This document shows, piece by piece, positions 17,552 through 25,992 of a stretch of DNA of 64,000 nucleotides (position 1 is its first letter; each line of letters starts with the position of its first letter). The stretch comes from CAYRHN01 sp964424115 (GTDB lineage: Bacteria > Chloroflexota > Anaerolineae > Anaerolineales > Anaerolineaceae). The notes below the pieces were generated by a model. The model ran no database searches. It was not told where the DNA came from and saw only the letters and a list, made by a program, of their open reading frames with translations. Both the position numbers and the translations under genes were made by a program. Location of the stretch: positions 124,001-188,000 of the forward strand of contig CAYRHN010000006.1 of the NCBI GenBank assembly GCA_964424115.1. Reading direction: 5' to 3'.

Positions 17552-18325
17552 ATGATCCGCCACCTTAATTGCGGCTCGATGACCCCGCATATCCTGATGC
17601 ATTTCAACGGCGAGTGCACCGTCCTGCTGGTAGAAAGCAGCGACGGGTTGGTGCTGGTGGACAGCGGGATCGGGTTAGAAGATTGCGCCCGCCCTTCGCG
17701 GCTGATGCGTTTCTTTGGCTGGTACGTCGGGTTGTGGTTCAAGCCGGAGGAGTGCGCTGCCCGCCAGGTGCAGCGCCTGGGTTATGCCCCATCGGATGTG
17801 CACCACATCTTGATGACGCATATGCACCTGGACCACGCCGGGGGAATCCGCGATTTTCCGACTGCGCAGGTGCACCTTTCGCGGATCGAGTACGAAGCGC
17901 TGCGTAGCCCGCGCGGGATCAGCGAACGCGTTATTGACCGGGCACAGTGGGCGCATGGGCCCAGGTGGGTGGTGCACGAGGTCGGCGCCGGAGCCGCGGA
18001 GGCGCGGGATTGGTTCGGCTTCCCGGCTGTGCCCATCTTGCCGGGGGTGGAGCCGGAGATGCTTTTCATTCCTCTGCCCGGGCATACCCGCGGGCAGTGT
18101 GGGGTGGCCATCCGCACCGGCGACGGCTGGCATCTGCACTGCGGCGATGCGCTGTCCTTCATGCACCGGGCTGCCGATCCCTATCCTGAGCAACAACCGC
18201 GCGCGACCCATATCAATTTCCTGCCTGCCTGGTTCGTGCGCCGGGTGATCGGCCCGCAGGTGGAGCCGCTGCGCCGCCTGGCGAAGGAACACCCGGAGAT
18301 CACGCTCACCACCGGGCATGGGTAA
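17552..18325 (+). CDS. MBL-fold metallo-hydrolase
   Basis: 257 residues of the metallo-beta-lactamase fold. The metal motif is THMHLDHAGG (His90, His92, Asp94, His95), with further ligands in PLPGHTRGQ and the GDAL loop and the last histidine in TTGHG. The layout is like N-acyl-homoserine lactonases and related lactonases, but the substrate cannot be deduced. ATG at 17552 is chosen because TATATT (17540-17545) ends 6 bases before it and no Shine-Dalgarno exists. A TTG at 17534 is in frame but would lie upstream of the -10. Confidence 0.85.
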   Translation: MIRHLNCGSMTPHILMHFNGECTVLLVESSDGLVLVDSGIGLEDCARPSRLMRFFGWYVGLWFKPEECAARQVQRLGYAPSDVHHILMTHMHLDHAGGIRDFPTAQVHLSRIEYEALRSPRGISERVIDRAQWAHGPRWVVHEVGAGAAEARDWFGFPAVPILPGVEPEMLFIPLPGHTRGQCGVAIRTGDGWHLHCGDALSFMHRAADPYPEQQPRATHINFLPAWFVRRVIGPQVEPLRRLAKEHPEITLTTGHG

Positions 18326-18376
18326 GACTCTTATCCACGAAGGATCCGAAAATATTTCTTCGTGTTGCTTTGTTCC

Positions 18377-19330
18377 TTAGCTGTTTTGGGATGAGTTGGC
18401 ACGCAGAACCTGCCCGGCGAAGTCGCGCAGGCTGTCGCGCAGTTCGGGCGGGTCCAATACCTCCACCGCTCCGCCGAGGGCCAGCAGGCGCGCGCGGGCT
18501 TCCTCCAGGTTGTCGAAGGCCAGGCGGATCTCCTCGCTGCGCGGACTCTGGTCAGGCAGGCCGATCAGCGGGCCGGAGGTTTGCCCCAACAGGCGCGCGG
18601 CTGCCTCCGGTTGGGCGCGCACGCGCACCGGATAGGCGGCGGCCTCGGCCTCCACTGCGGCGCACACTTCGCCCCAGTAGCCGGCCAGGTCGAAATCCGC
18701 CGGGTAGGCGAAGGTCTCCTCCAGCGCCTGGAAGGTGCGCAGCTCCGCGGCCGGGAAGTAGCGCCGCTTGCCGTGCATCTGCCAGACCAGGTACCAGATG
18801 CCGCCCTTGGCGACCAGCCCCAGCGGCTCGACCGTGTTCTCCACGACCATGCCGTTGATCATGCGGTAGCGCACCTGTGCGCGGCGGGAGTACGTCACCG
18901 CGCGGTAGATCTGCTCCAGCAGCTCGCTTTCCGGCGCGGAATGGCTGCGCCGCCACCCGCTCCAGTCGATGTGCAGGCGCGGTTGGGTTTGCGAGGCGCG
19001 CGGCAGGGCCGCGTAGAGCTTGTAGAGGGCGGCCTTGAGCTTTTGACCCACCTCCAGCGAGTCGAGCGGGGAGGGGGCTTCCAGCAGCAGCAAGGCGCGG
19101 GTCTCATCGGCATTCAGCCCGGTCAGGTCGCTGCGGTAATCCTCCACCAGGCAGCAGCCGCCGTTGGCCCCCCGCTCGGCATAGACCGGGATGCCCGCCG
19201 CACTGAGCGCCTCCATGTCGCGGTAAATGGTGCGCACCGAGACCTCCAAGCGCCTGGACAGCTCGCGGGCAGGGACCCGTCCGCGCGATTGCAGCAGCAT
19301 GAGGATGGAGACCAGCCGGTCGGCGCGCAT
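18377..19330 (-). CDS. YafY-type transcriptional regulator (HTH + WYL domain)
   Basis: 317 residues. An N-terminal winged helix-turn-helix (about 1-60; LSRRLEVSVRTIYRDMEAL) binds DNA. A WYL domain follows, with W179-Y180-L181 in GGIWYLVWQ, thought to sense nucleotides or nucleic acids. A WCX-like C-terminal part follows. Such regulators often control defence and DNA-damage genes. Its ATG is 6 bases after the stop of the AbiEii-like gene, so it is the third gene of that operon and may regulate it. Confidence 0.9.
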   Translation of the reverse strand: MRADRLVSILMLLQSRGRVPARELSRRLEVSVRTIYRDMEALSAAGIPVYAERGANGGCCLVEDYRSDLTGLNADETRALLLLEAPSPLDSLEVGQKLKAALYKLYAALPRASQTQPRLHIDWSGWRRSHSAPESELLEQIYRAVTYSRRAQVRYRMINGMVVENTVEPLGLVAKGGIWYLVWQMHGKRRYFPAAELRTFQALEETFAYPADFDLAGYWGEVCAAVEAEAAAYPVRVRAQPEAAARLLGQTSGPLIGLPDQSPRSEEIRLAFDNLEEARARLLALGGAVEVLDPPELRDSLRDFAGQVLRANSSQNS

Positions 19331-19336
19331 GCCCGC

Positions 19337-19960
19337 TTAGATCCGGCGCACCCAGGCGGCGAGCTTTTGCTTCACTTCGCTCCAGGGAACATTCCACAAA
19401 GGCGGATCGGGTTCTTCGTCGGCATCCTCAAAATAGACCAGCCCCATCAGCACCGGCAGGATATTCTCCGTCTGGTATTTTTCCTGGTAAAGGGGCAGAA
19501 GTTCCTCCAGGGGTTTGTGATGGAGGGCCAGGGTGTAAATATCGATGAAATCCTTCCGCAGACCGCGCTGAGCGACCGCCGCCAGTTTCATGCAGGCCAG
19601 GTCGTCCAGCGAAGCCAGCCGGCAGGAATGTTCGGGCCATTCTACACAGGGGCGCAGGAGAGGGTAATGGTATTCCAGGAAACTGACCCGGATGCCGTTC
19701 ACCTGCCCGTGCAGGGTTCCCTGATCGGTGCTTTCGGTGACGAAAGGCACGCCCTGGCCCTGCAGCAGCCCGGCAAATTGCAGCGGGTCGGCGAGCGGCC
19801 GGGAGGTGAACCAATCCAGATCGACACTTCGGCGGTGACCGTAGTAGATCGCAACGGCTGTTCCGCCTGCTAAATAAAAATGGGGGGGTGTCAACAGGCC
19901 GCCGACCCAATTCAATACTGCGACCTGGGCGGGGAGCATCCCGGCTGTGGTCAGGTTCAT
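19337..19960 (-). CDS. AbiEii/AbiGii-like nucleotidyltransferase (toxin-like)
   Basis: 207 residues. The polymerase-beta-like motif of the AbiEii family is clear: FYLAGGTAVAIYYGHR, then SVDLDWF with Asp47 and Asp49. The later helix KLAAVAQRGLRKDFIDIY is also a family hallmark. AbiEii proteins transfer nucleotides, in some cases to tRNA, and act as toxins of type IV-like pairs. The start overlaps the upstream DUF6922-like gene by ATGA, the classic layout of an antitoxin-toxin pair. Activity in this genome is inferred. Confidence 0.85.
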   Translation of the reverse strand: MNLTTAGMLPAQVAVLNWVGGLLTPPHFYLAGGTAVAIYYGHRRSVDLDWFTSRPLADPLQFAGLLQGQGVPFVTESTDQGTLHGQVNGIRVSFLEYHYPLLRPCVEWPEHSCRLASLDDLACMKLAAVAQRGLRKDFIDIYTLALHHKPLEELLPLYQEKYQTENILPVLMGLVYFEDADEEPDPPLWNVPWSEVKQKLAAWVRRI

Positions 19961-20289
19961 GGATGGAGCTCTCCTGGCGAAGATGCGGTCCGCTTATTCC
20001 AGGAAGCCAGGCGCGCAGCCTGCACCCAACCGTCCGCCAGGGCCGGGTCGATCTCAAAGATCAGCGCGTAATAGCGAATCTGGCGGGGGGTCAATCCTTT
20101 GGCGTGGTGGTCGGTGATCCATTTTCGCAGGGCAGGGTCGCCCATCTGGCTGCGCAGCCAGCGCAGCGCTCCCAGGTCGCCATTATCCAGCAAGCGGCGA
20201 ATAATGAAAGCGCGGGTATGTTCCCAACTGATCGATGCGGGTTCGCAATCCCAGAAGTGTTTTGCTACTGGCTCCAGGTTGACGGTCAT
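19957..20289 (-). CDS. DUF6922-like antitoxin partner
   Basis: 110 residues. HFWDCEPASISWEHTRAFIIRR and LRSQMGDPALRKWI match the short helical proteins that precede AbiEii-type genes and presumably neutralise them. ATG at 20289 is chosen because TATAAT (20301-20296 on this strand) lies only 6 bases upstream. The transcript would then begin at or next to the start codon, and no Shine-Dalgarno is present. First gene of a three-gene operon with the nucleotidyltransferase and the WYL regulator. Confidence 0.75.
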   Translation of the reverse strand: MTVNLEPVAKHFWDCEPASISWEHTRAFIIRRLLDNGDLGALRWLRSQMGDPALRKWITDHHAKGLTPRQIRYYALIFEIDPALADGWVQAARLASWNKRTASSPGELHP

Positions 20290-20404
20290 AGAAAAATTAT
20301 ACAACGGATTTCTGATTCCTGATACCTGACACAAGATGTCAGATATGATATGCGATAATCATCCTGCAGCTGCAAAAAAAATCTGTGATCAGGAGTGTGT
20401 CAAA

Positions 20405-20893
20405 ATGAGTAGCGACCTGGAAGTGAAGATCGTGGAACTGCCCCCCATGCGCGTGGCGAGCGCGCGCGGTTTCGGCCCCAGCCCGGAGCCGCTGGCTTTC
20501 GAGAAGATGCTGGCCTGGGCGCGCGCCCACAACCTGCTGGACGGCCCGGAAAAACCGCGTTTCTTCGGTTTCAATAACCCCTCTCCCTCCACCGGCAGCC
20601 CGAACTACGGCTACGAGGTGTGGATGACCGTCGGCCCGCACGCCGAAGGCGAGCAGGGCGGGGACGGGATCAGCATCAAAGAGGTCAGCGCCGGGCTGTA
20701 TGCCGTCCGCCGGGCAGCCGGGTCGCCTTTCGAGATCTTCCCGCGCGCCTGGCAGGAGCTGGTGACCTGGGTGGAGCAAAGCCCGTACGAGATGGATTGC
20801 CAGCACGAGTGCCTGGAAGAACAGCTCAATGTGCTGGAAAATCCGCAGGAAAACGAAATGGCCTTTGACCTGTATTTGCCGGTGAAGAAATAA
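20405..20893 (+). CDS. GyrI-like effector-binding domain protein
   Basis: 162 residues, a stand-alone SHS2/GyrI-like domain as found in AraC- and MerR-type regulators. It binds small molecules or, in GyrI itself, protects gyrase. Recognised from LEVKIVELPPMRVASARGFG near the start, the NYGYEVWMTV strand and MDLYLPVKK-like ending (AFDLYLPVKK). No DNA-binding part is attached. ATG at 20405 has AGGAG 9 bases upstream. An in-frame ATG at 20336 has no ribosome site. Confidence 0.8.
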   Translation: MSSDLEVKIVELPPMRVASARGFGPSPEPLAFEKMLAWARAHNLLDGPEKPRFFGFNNPSPSTGSPNYGYEVWMTVGPHAEGEQGGDGISIKEVSAGLYAVRRAAGSPFEIFPRAWQELVTWVEQSPYEMDCQHECLEEQLNVLENPQENEMAFDLYLPVKK

Positions 20894-20933
20894 AGCCCCT
20901 GATCAAGGGCTGAGTCAGTCTTCATAAATGCAA

Positions 20934-20972
20934 GCCGCCTGACAGGGTGCGAAAGTCATTCTGTCAGGCGGC
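20934..20972. terminator. Probable bidirectional terminator
   Basis: A 12-bp stem GCCGCCTGACAG/CTGTCAGGCGGC with a 15-base loop, between the convergent GyrI-like and zinc-ribbon genes; followed by CAAAACACATTTC, so the U-tract is weak. Confidence 0.5.
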
Positions 20973-21012
20973 AAAACACATTTCAATTCTCGCCAGGGCG
21001 CAGGCCATCTAT

Positions 21013-22476
21013 TTAAGGACACAATTCGGGCAAGTAATACGTTTTTTGGCTGAAGAAAATATAATCGTCAGCTTTCAATATGGGATTGCGCAGGATCACA
21101 TCCTCTTTGAACTGGTCGAAGGTGAGAAGTCCCTTGGCCTTTTCATCCACGAACTTTTCCCATGCTTGAGAACGGTTGCCGTAAAAATTGGTCAATTCAT
21201 ACGTCCAGCAAATTTGGCCGGGTTGGTTGGGAATATTTGAAAACGCAAGGGTGGCTTTGACCGAGGGGGATTGATCCCGATTGGCATTGGCCAGGACAAT
21301 GATGAGAATGCATCCGAGCACCATGAAGCCGATGAACATGCTAATTATCAGGCCCCAGGGGGTTTTCACAGCCGCCCGGCGCCGCAAGAATCCTTTGGCA
21401 GGGGCGTGCCTGAAGCCGCCGCGATCCACGCCAGCCGCCTCTTCCTGGCCGGTCATGATCTGCATGTAGAACTTTGAGACGGTCGCCTGGTCGGCGCCCA
21501 GGCGCTTGAAGAAGGAAGCGGATTCGCTGACCGCGTGGGTGAAACAGGCGCTTTTTGCCTGGTTGAAGCGCTGTCCAAATTCAGCGGCGGCAAGCCCGGC
21601 TTTGGAAACCGGGCCGCACAGCCAGCCCACGAAACGGTCCAGCGAGGCGTTGGTCAGGAAGAAGGGCAGGACCGGGTTCTCGTTCAAGGCCTGGTTGGCC
21701 CACGCGCACACCTGCGGGATCTCGTACAACTCGCGCGGATCATCGTCGTATCCGCTGATGGTCAACTCCGCCCGACTGGGCCTACCCTCGGCGATCCACA
21801 AGCGAGCCAGGTCGTCCAGGGCGCGGTTGAGGGCCTGCCGACCGTTGATCGATAGGAATTCGACATCCTTTCGTTCCACCGGGATCAAGGTCAGCCGCCT
21901 GGCAGCGCCGGCTGTTTGGACCGAAATGGCGGAGGACTGCCGCGTCAAATTACCGGAAAACTGAAAGAATTGATAAAATTCCTTAAATCCCCATACGATC
22001 TGAAATAGTCCGATCGTGATCCAGGTGGCAGCAAGGTTCGAGCTGCCAATGGCGGGAACAGCCGTGACCAGGTTCAGGGCGCCTACGGTGAGCAAAGCCA
22101 GGCCGTTGAGGATGAACATGCCTCGGTGAATAACAACAAGATTTAGAATTCCCAAGACGATAATCACCCCGCCCCAAACAGGATCCAAAAATTGGGTGAG
22201 GATCAAGGAGAGGATCCCCCAGAGGATCAAACCGATCCCCCAGCCCTGCAATTCTTTTTTAAGATCGGCAGGGGTTTTGGCCGAATTTGCCCATGCGGGC
22301 GGGGCTTTGTATCCTCCAAGATCGCTGGGCGCGGGCGGCTGGACAGGTATTCCTGGTGAAGCCGGCTGCTGCGGCGGTTCAGGGGGGGTAGGGGCGATCG
22401 GTGCGCCGCAAACCCGGCAAAACGAGTCGGTTGGGTCTATCGTATTTCCGCATTTTCCACAATGAATGTTCGTCAT
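21013..22476 (-). CDS. Zinc-ribbon multi-helix membrane protein
   Basis: 487 residues. A zinc ribbon opens the protein (CGKCGN...CRVCG, residues 6-23), followed by a proline-rich linker. Four membrane helices follow (about 85-185), then a cytoplasmic domain of about 200 residues. One more helix (LIISMFIGFMVLGCILIIVL) and a short outside tail end the protein. Family not recognised; the zinc-ribbon plus membrane layout recurs at 35447-36508. ATG at 22476 begins the zinc ribbon; upstream in-frame codons belong to the shadow of the next gene. The ribosome site is weak. Confidence 0.7.
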   Translation of the reverse strand: MTNIHCGKCGNTIDPTDSFCRVCGAPIAPTPPEPPQQPASPGIPVQPPAPSDLGGYKAPPAWANSAKTPADLKKELQGWGIGLILWGILSLILTQFLDPVWGGVIIVLGILNLVVIHRGMFILNGLALLTVGALNLVTAVPAIGSSNLAATWITIGLFQIVWGFKEFYQFFQFSGNLTRQSSAISVQTAGAARRLTLIPVERKDVEFLSINGRQALNRALDDLARLWIAEGRPSRAELTISGYDDDPRELYEIPQVCAWANQALNENPVLPFFLTNASLDRFVGWLCGPVSKAGLAAAEFGQRFNQAKSACFTHAVSESASFFKRLGADQATVSKFYMQIMTGQEEAAGVDRGGFRHAPAKGFLRRRAAVKTPWGLIISMFIGFMVLGCILIIVLANANRDQSPSVKATLAFSNIPNQPGQICWTYELTNFYGNRSQAWEKFVDEKAKGLLTFDQFKEDVILRNPILKADDYIFFSQKTYYLPELCP

Positions 22477-22508
22477 GTTCGATGATCTTTCCCATTGAAT
22501 GAGACCGG

Positions 22509-22991
22509 TCAGCCAGCCCGGATCTGCTTTCTGGCCCAGGCGTAGTGGTTGGCGGAGCATTCGTTGAGGAAACCCGCCAGGGTGGCGCGGCCCAGCCAGG
22601 CATAGCGCCCGGGAACGAACAGGTCCGCGGCGGGGATGCTCTCGGCCAGGGCGAGGATCTGGCGGTAGGATGCGGCGGCGGTCTCCAGCACCTGCTCCAG
22701 CGGCAGGTTGCGGTGGCGCTCGAAGCCGATCTTGTTCAGCTTTGCCAGGTCTTTCCAGGTCATGCCGGGGGCGGGCACCTCCGGTTTTTCGCCGCGCAGC
22801 CCGGCCTGGTACCAGTCGAGCATGCGCTGCTCCCAATCCACCAGATGCATGAGGATGTCCTTGGGCGACCAGGCGCGCATCATTGGGGCGATCATCTGCT
22901 CTTCGCTCAGGCGGGCGAGCTTTTGTTCCAGTTTGGCGCGTTCCTCGCGGATGCCCGCCAGCAGGGCTTCTTTGGTTTCATAGTGCGGCAT
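22509..22991 (-). CDS. ClbS/DfsB family four-helix protein
   Basis: 160 residues. ETKEALLAGIREERAKLEQKLARLSEEQM and WSPKDILMHLVDWEQRMLDWY are typical of the ClbS/DfsB branch of the DinB superfamily. The founding member is a self-protection hydrolase for colibactin; most homologues have no known substrate. His in MHLVDW and in CSANHYAWA could be metal or active-site residues. AAGGAG lies before the ATG. It lies upstream of the zinc-ribbon gene with a 32-base gap, so the two may be co-transcribed. Confidence 0.8.
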   Translation of the reverse strand: MPHYETKEALLAGIREERAKLEQKLARLSEEQMIAPMMRAWSPKDILMHLVDWEQRMLDWYQAGLRGEKPEVPAPGMTWKDLAKLNKIGFERHRNLPLEQVLETAAASYRQILALAESIPAADLFVPGRYAWLGRATLAGFLNECSANHYAWARKQIRAG

Positions 22992-23018
22992 GGAATTACT
23001 CCTTGTTTGGTATCTTTA

Positions 23019-23112
23019 GAACACGGATGACACGGATGGTACGGATTTTCACGGATCAAAATTTTTTAGATTGATCCGTGAAGCTTCGCTTGATCTGTGC
23101 GCGCAGCATCCG
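23019..23112. repeat. ACGGAT family palindrome
   Basis: AACACGGATGACACGGATGGTACGGATTTTCACGGAT on the left pairs with GATCCGTG...GATCTGTGCGCGCAGCATCCGT on the right. Confidence 0.75.
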
Positions 23113-23126
23113 TATAACTATTGCGG

Positions 23127-23942
23127 TCATTGCTCCTGTTTCATCCGCTCGCGCGCATAGTTCGCGATCACGTCAATGATGGCGTAGCGCTCGCAATCGC
23201 GGAACATCTCGTGCTCGGTCTTCTCGAACCAGACGATCTTCTTTTCTTCGGCGGGGGTGAGGATGCCGGTGTAGATCATGCGCACGCTCTCCAGGGCGAC
23301 GGAGGTGTCCTTGCGGCTCTGGAGGATCAGGGTGGGGACGATGACCTGGTCCAGCTTTTTGCGGGTGACCTCGACGCAGTCCAGCAGGGTCTTGACCGCG
23401 TCCATCGGCGCGTAGGCGTAATTGGTGTCGAATTTTGCCAGTTCCGGGTCGGCGTAGACCGGCGGCATGGGCCACTGTTTCAACAGGCGGGCGACCAGCG
23501 GGGCGAGGAAGTGCAGCGGGCGGCCGGGCGCCATGGGATTGGTGAGCTGCACCGCGGCGGCCGCCAGGACGAGACTGTCGATGCGCACCGGCAGGTCGAT
23601 CTTGCCGGCCATCAGGTTGGCGCCGGCCTCGACCAGGTTGTTGCCCACCAGCGGCACGCGGCTGGCCAGCAGGAGCGCCATCAACCCGCCCATGCTGTGG
23701 CCGATGACGATGGCCTTGTCGCATTCGGTCAGCAGGTCGTTCAGGGCGGCTTCGGAGTCGGCCAGCCAGTCCTGCCATTTGACCCCGCGCAGGGCTTCGG
23801 GCGAGGCGCCGCCGTGCCCGCGCAGGACGGGCATGCGCGTGGGCAGGCCGAGTGCTTTCAGCGGCGGTTCGATCTCGCGCACGCAGTCCAGGCTGGCGGT
23901 GAAGCCGTGGATGATCAAGGCTCCCAGAGGTTTTTTGGACAT
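23127..23942 (-). CDS. Alpha/beta hydrolase (carboxylesterase/monoacylglycerol-lipase-like)
   Basis: 271 residues. HGFTAS forms the oxyanion region, Ser83 in IGHSMGG is the nucleophile, the acid is likely the Asp in SRKDTSV and the base the His in KTEHEMF. The pattern matches the Est30-type carboxylesterases that clear ester compounds in the cytoplasm. ATG at 23942 is preceded by AGGAGGGG. Substrate unknown. Confidence 0.85.
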   Translation of the reverse strand: MSKKPLGALIIHGFTASLDCVREIEPPLKALGLPTRMPVLRGHGGASPEALRGVKWQDWLADSEAALNDLLTECDKAIVIGHSMGGLMALLLASRVPLVGNNLVEAGANLMAGKIDLPVRIDSLVLAAAAVQLTNPMAPGRPLHFLAPLVARLLKQWPMPPVYADPELAKFDTNYAYAPMDAVKTLLDCVEVTRKKLDQVIVPTLILQSRKDTSVALESVRMIYTGILTPAEEKKIVWFEKTEHEMFRDCERYAIIDVIANYARERMKQEQ

Positions 23943-24472
23943 CAGACCCCTCCTGTGAATTGAAAAGATGGGAATATGCAATCATTATAGAGGGGTTTGC
24001 GGCGGGAGGCAAGCGGGGAATAGAACACTGTGGGGGAAAAGAAAACCACGAAACAGGCGAAAAAAAGAGAACCACGAAACATACGAAATAAACGAAAAAA
24101 AACCAGAGAATAAAAAATGACCGCGAAACACGCGAAATAAGCGAAAGAGAATTATCGCGAAGGGATATTTTCGGGTTCCTTTGCGGCTGGAAGACCCGTG
24201 TACCGTGGACATTCTTGTAGGGGCGGGACGCCATGTTGGATTGGAGGCTGACATCCTAACAAAGTCCCGCCCGAGGAAAAGAAAACCACGAAACGCTTCG
24301 CGCGAAATAAACGAAAAACACGAAAAAACCTGAAATAAATAGAACGCTTCGTGTGAAATAGGTGAAAGAGAATTGCCACTAAGAACACGAAGAACCACGA
24401 AGGGAAAATTTTAAGGATATTATCTGTGTTCATCCGCGTTCATCTGTGGTTAAATTCTTCTTGGAGGACAAG
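23943..24472. other. Repeat-filled intergenic region
   Basis: Holds two blocks of CACGAAACACACGAAATAAACGAAA type (about 24048-24150 and 24284-24400), a GTAGGGGCG half element (24217-24273) and a right half ACAGAT element (24412-24456). No gene seen. Confidence 0.7.
24217..24273. repeat. GTAGGGGCG-type repeat, copy 5 (left half)
   Basis: GTAGGGGCGGGACGCCATGTTGGATT up to AAAGTCCCGCCCG; the left half only, close in sequence to the left half of the copy at 97. It is embedded between two CACGAAACACG-type blocks. Confidence 0.7.
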
Positions 24473-24760
24473 ATGACCTTATTGGAACTGGTGAAAGGCT
24501 ATTACGAATTCCGCGGGCTGGTCTGGCCGGACGCCGACCAGGCGCTGATGTTCCTGGTCAGCGAGGTGGGCGAGCTGGCCGACGCACAGGTGCACAGCAA
24601 GGCCGAGTGGGTGCGCAACAACGTGCGCGAGCGCGACCCGGCCGACGAAGCGGGGGATGTATTGATGATGCTGACGGTGTACTGCATCAACCGCGGGATC
24701 GATCCGGTGGAGGCGCTCAAGGCGAAGATGAAGCGCAAGGGCTACCAGCCAGGGGAATAA
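24473..24760 (+). CDS. MazG-like nucleotide pyrophosphohydrolase
   Basis: 95 residues, a single MazG-type helical domain. The metal-binding acidic motifs are SEVGELADA (ExxE type) and DEAGDVLMM (ExxD type). It would hydrolyse nucleoside triphosphates, probably non-canonical ones, to monophosphate and pyrophosphate. Shine-Dalgarno GGAGG is five bases before the ATG at 24473. Its stop lies next to a GTAAGGGCG repeat. Confidence 0.85.
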   Translation: MTLLELVKGYYEFRGLVWPDADQALMFLVSEVGELADAQVHSKAEWVRNNVRERDPADEAGDVLMMLTVYCINRGIDPVEALKAKMKRKGYQPGE

Positions 24761-24800
24761 GGATTTTGTAAGGGCGAGCAGCCGTTTGGGTCACCATCCT

Positions 24801-24944
24801 GTAAGGGCGACCCGCGTTGTTCTTCCACGCGATTAATCCCTGCGACAAGGGTCGCCTGTGGCCGGGCAGGCGGGCTGTTGTTGCTGGCGGGCGGCCCTCT
24901 GTTAATAGCTGGCGCTTTGACGGAACATGGCGGGCCGCCCCTAC
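24801..24944. repeat. GTAAGGGCG-type repeat, copy 6
   Basis: 144 bp from GTAAGGGCGACCCGCGTTG to CGGGCCGCCCCTAC; nearly identical to the next copy, with a 201-bp period. Confidence 0.8.
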
Positions 24945-25001
24945 AAGAAACGGGATGTTTCGGGCGATATTTCGCGGGGTGGCCGCCTGGGTTACCATCC
25001 T

Positions 25002-25145
25002 GTAAGGGCGACCCGCGTTGTTCTACCACGCGATTAATCCCTGCGACAAGGGTCGCCTGTGGCCGGGCAGGCGGGCCGTTGCTGCCGGCGGGCGGCCCTC
25101 TGTTAATGGCTGGCGCTTTGACGGAACATGGCGGGCCGCCCCTAC
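25002..25145. repeat. GTAAGGGCG-type repeat, copy 7
   Basis: Direct repeat of 24801-24944 with only a few differences, each copy preceded by a TTACCATCCT/TCACCATCCT block. It points to recent tandem duplication. No gene lies in 24761-25243. Confidence 0.8.
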
Positions 25146-25243
25146 ATATTTCTCTGCGGCTCAGCGTGAGATAATTTATCGAAAAATAGTTCGTTTCTAT
25201 CCTGGGCACAATATGTTAAAATTCATGCGGAGGAATTGAAACC

Positions 25244-25834
25244 ATGAACGTATCCACGATCGATCCGCTGCAATACCGCACCCCGGAGCATCCCATCGAG
25301 GCGTTGTTCCTGCGCCGCTGGTCGGCGCGGGCGATGAGCGGCGCGCCGCTGGCGCAAGCCGAGCTGCTGCGCCTGTTCGAGGCGGCCCGCTGGGCGCCTT
25401 CCTCCTCTAACCGGCAGGAGTGGTTCTTCCTGTATGCCCACCGGGATACGCCGGACTTTGACGTTTTCTATTCCCTGCTGGATGAGGGCAACCGCGGCTG
25501 GTGCCATCGCGCGGCGGTGCTGGTGATCTGCCTTTCGCGCACGGTCAGCGAGGAAGGACGCAACCAGCGCATGCATGCCTTTGACACCGGCATGGCCTTC
25601 CTCAACCTGATGCTGCAGGCCACCACCATGGGGCTGATCGCCCATCCGATGGGCGGGTTCGATGCCGTCCGCGCCCGTGAGGAGCTGCGCATCCCCGAGC
25701 ATTTCGCCGTGCAGGCCATGCTGGCAATCGGGTATCCCGGCGAGATCGAGGACCTGCCCCCGCACCAGCAGGAGCGCGAGAAGCCCTCCGGGCGCAAGCC
25801 GGTGGAGGAATTCATCCACGCCGGGGGATTCTAG
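25244..25834 (+). CDS. Nitroreductase family protein
   Basis: 196 residues of the FMN-dependent nitroreductase fold. RRWSARAMSG at the start (flavin phosphate binding), AARWAPSSSNRQEW, and the late GYPGEIEDLPPHQQEREKPSGRKPVEEF are typical. It would reduce nitro- or quinone-type compounds with NAD(P)H. GGAGGAA lies upstream of the ATG. Exact subfamily and substrate unknown. Confidence 0.9.
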   Translation: MNVSTIDPLQYRTPEHPIEALFLRRWSARAMSGAPLAQAELLRLFEAARWAPSSSNRQEWFFLYAHRDTPDFDVFYSLLDEGNRGWCHRAAVLVICLSRTVSEEGRNQRMHAFDTGMAFLNLMLQATTMGLIAHPMGGFDAVRAREELRIPEHFAVQAMLAIGYPGEIEDLPPHQQEREKPSGRKPVEEFIHAGGF

Positions 25835-25844
25835 GAAAGAACTG

Positions 25845-25941
25845 TGAACACTGACGCTTCGCGCACGGATATACACGGATGGAACCTTTTTAAGATCAAT
25901 CCGTGTTCATCCGTTAAATCCGTTCAATCCGTGTTCCGGTT
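25845..25941. repeat. ACGGAT family palindrome
   Basis: CACGGATATACACGGATGGAACC on the left; GATCAATCCGTGTTCATCCGTTAAATCCGTTCAATCCGTGTTC on the right. Confidence 0.8.
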
Positions 25942-25954
25942 TTATTACAAGCCT

Positions 25955-25983
25955 TTGCATCCTGGCGGATTTTCAGTTAAGAT
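25955..25983 (+). promoter_or_regulatory. Predicted promoter for the TRIC gene
   Basis: TTGCAT, 17-base spacer, TAAGAT; 9 bases separate the -10 box from the ATG, so the transcript may be nearly leaderless. Confidence 0.4.
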
Positions 25984-25992
25984 AAGGCCTAT

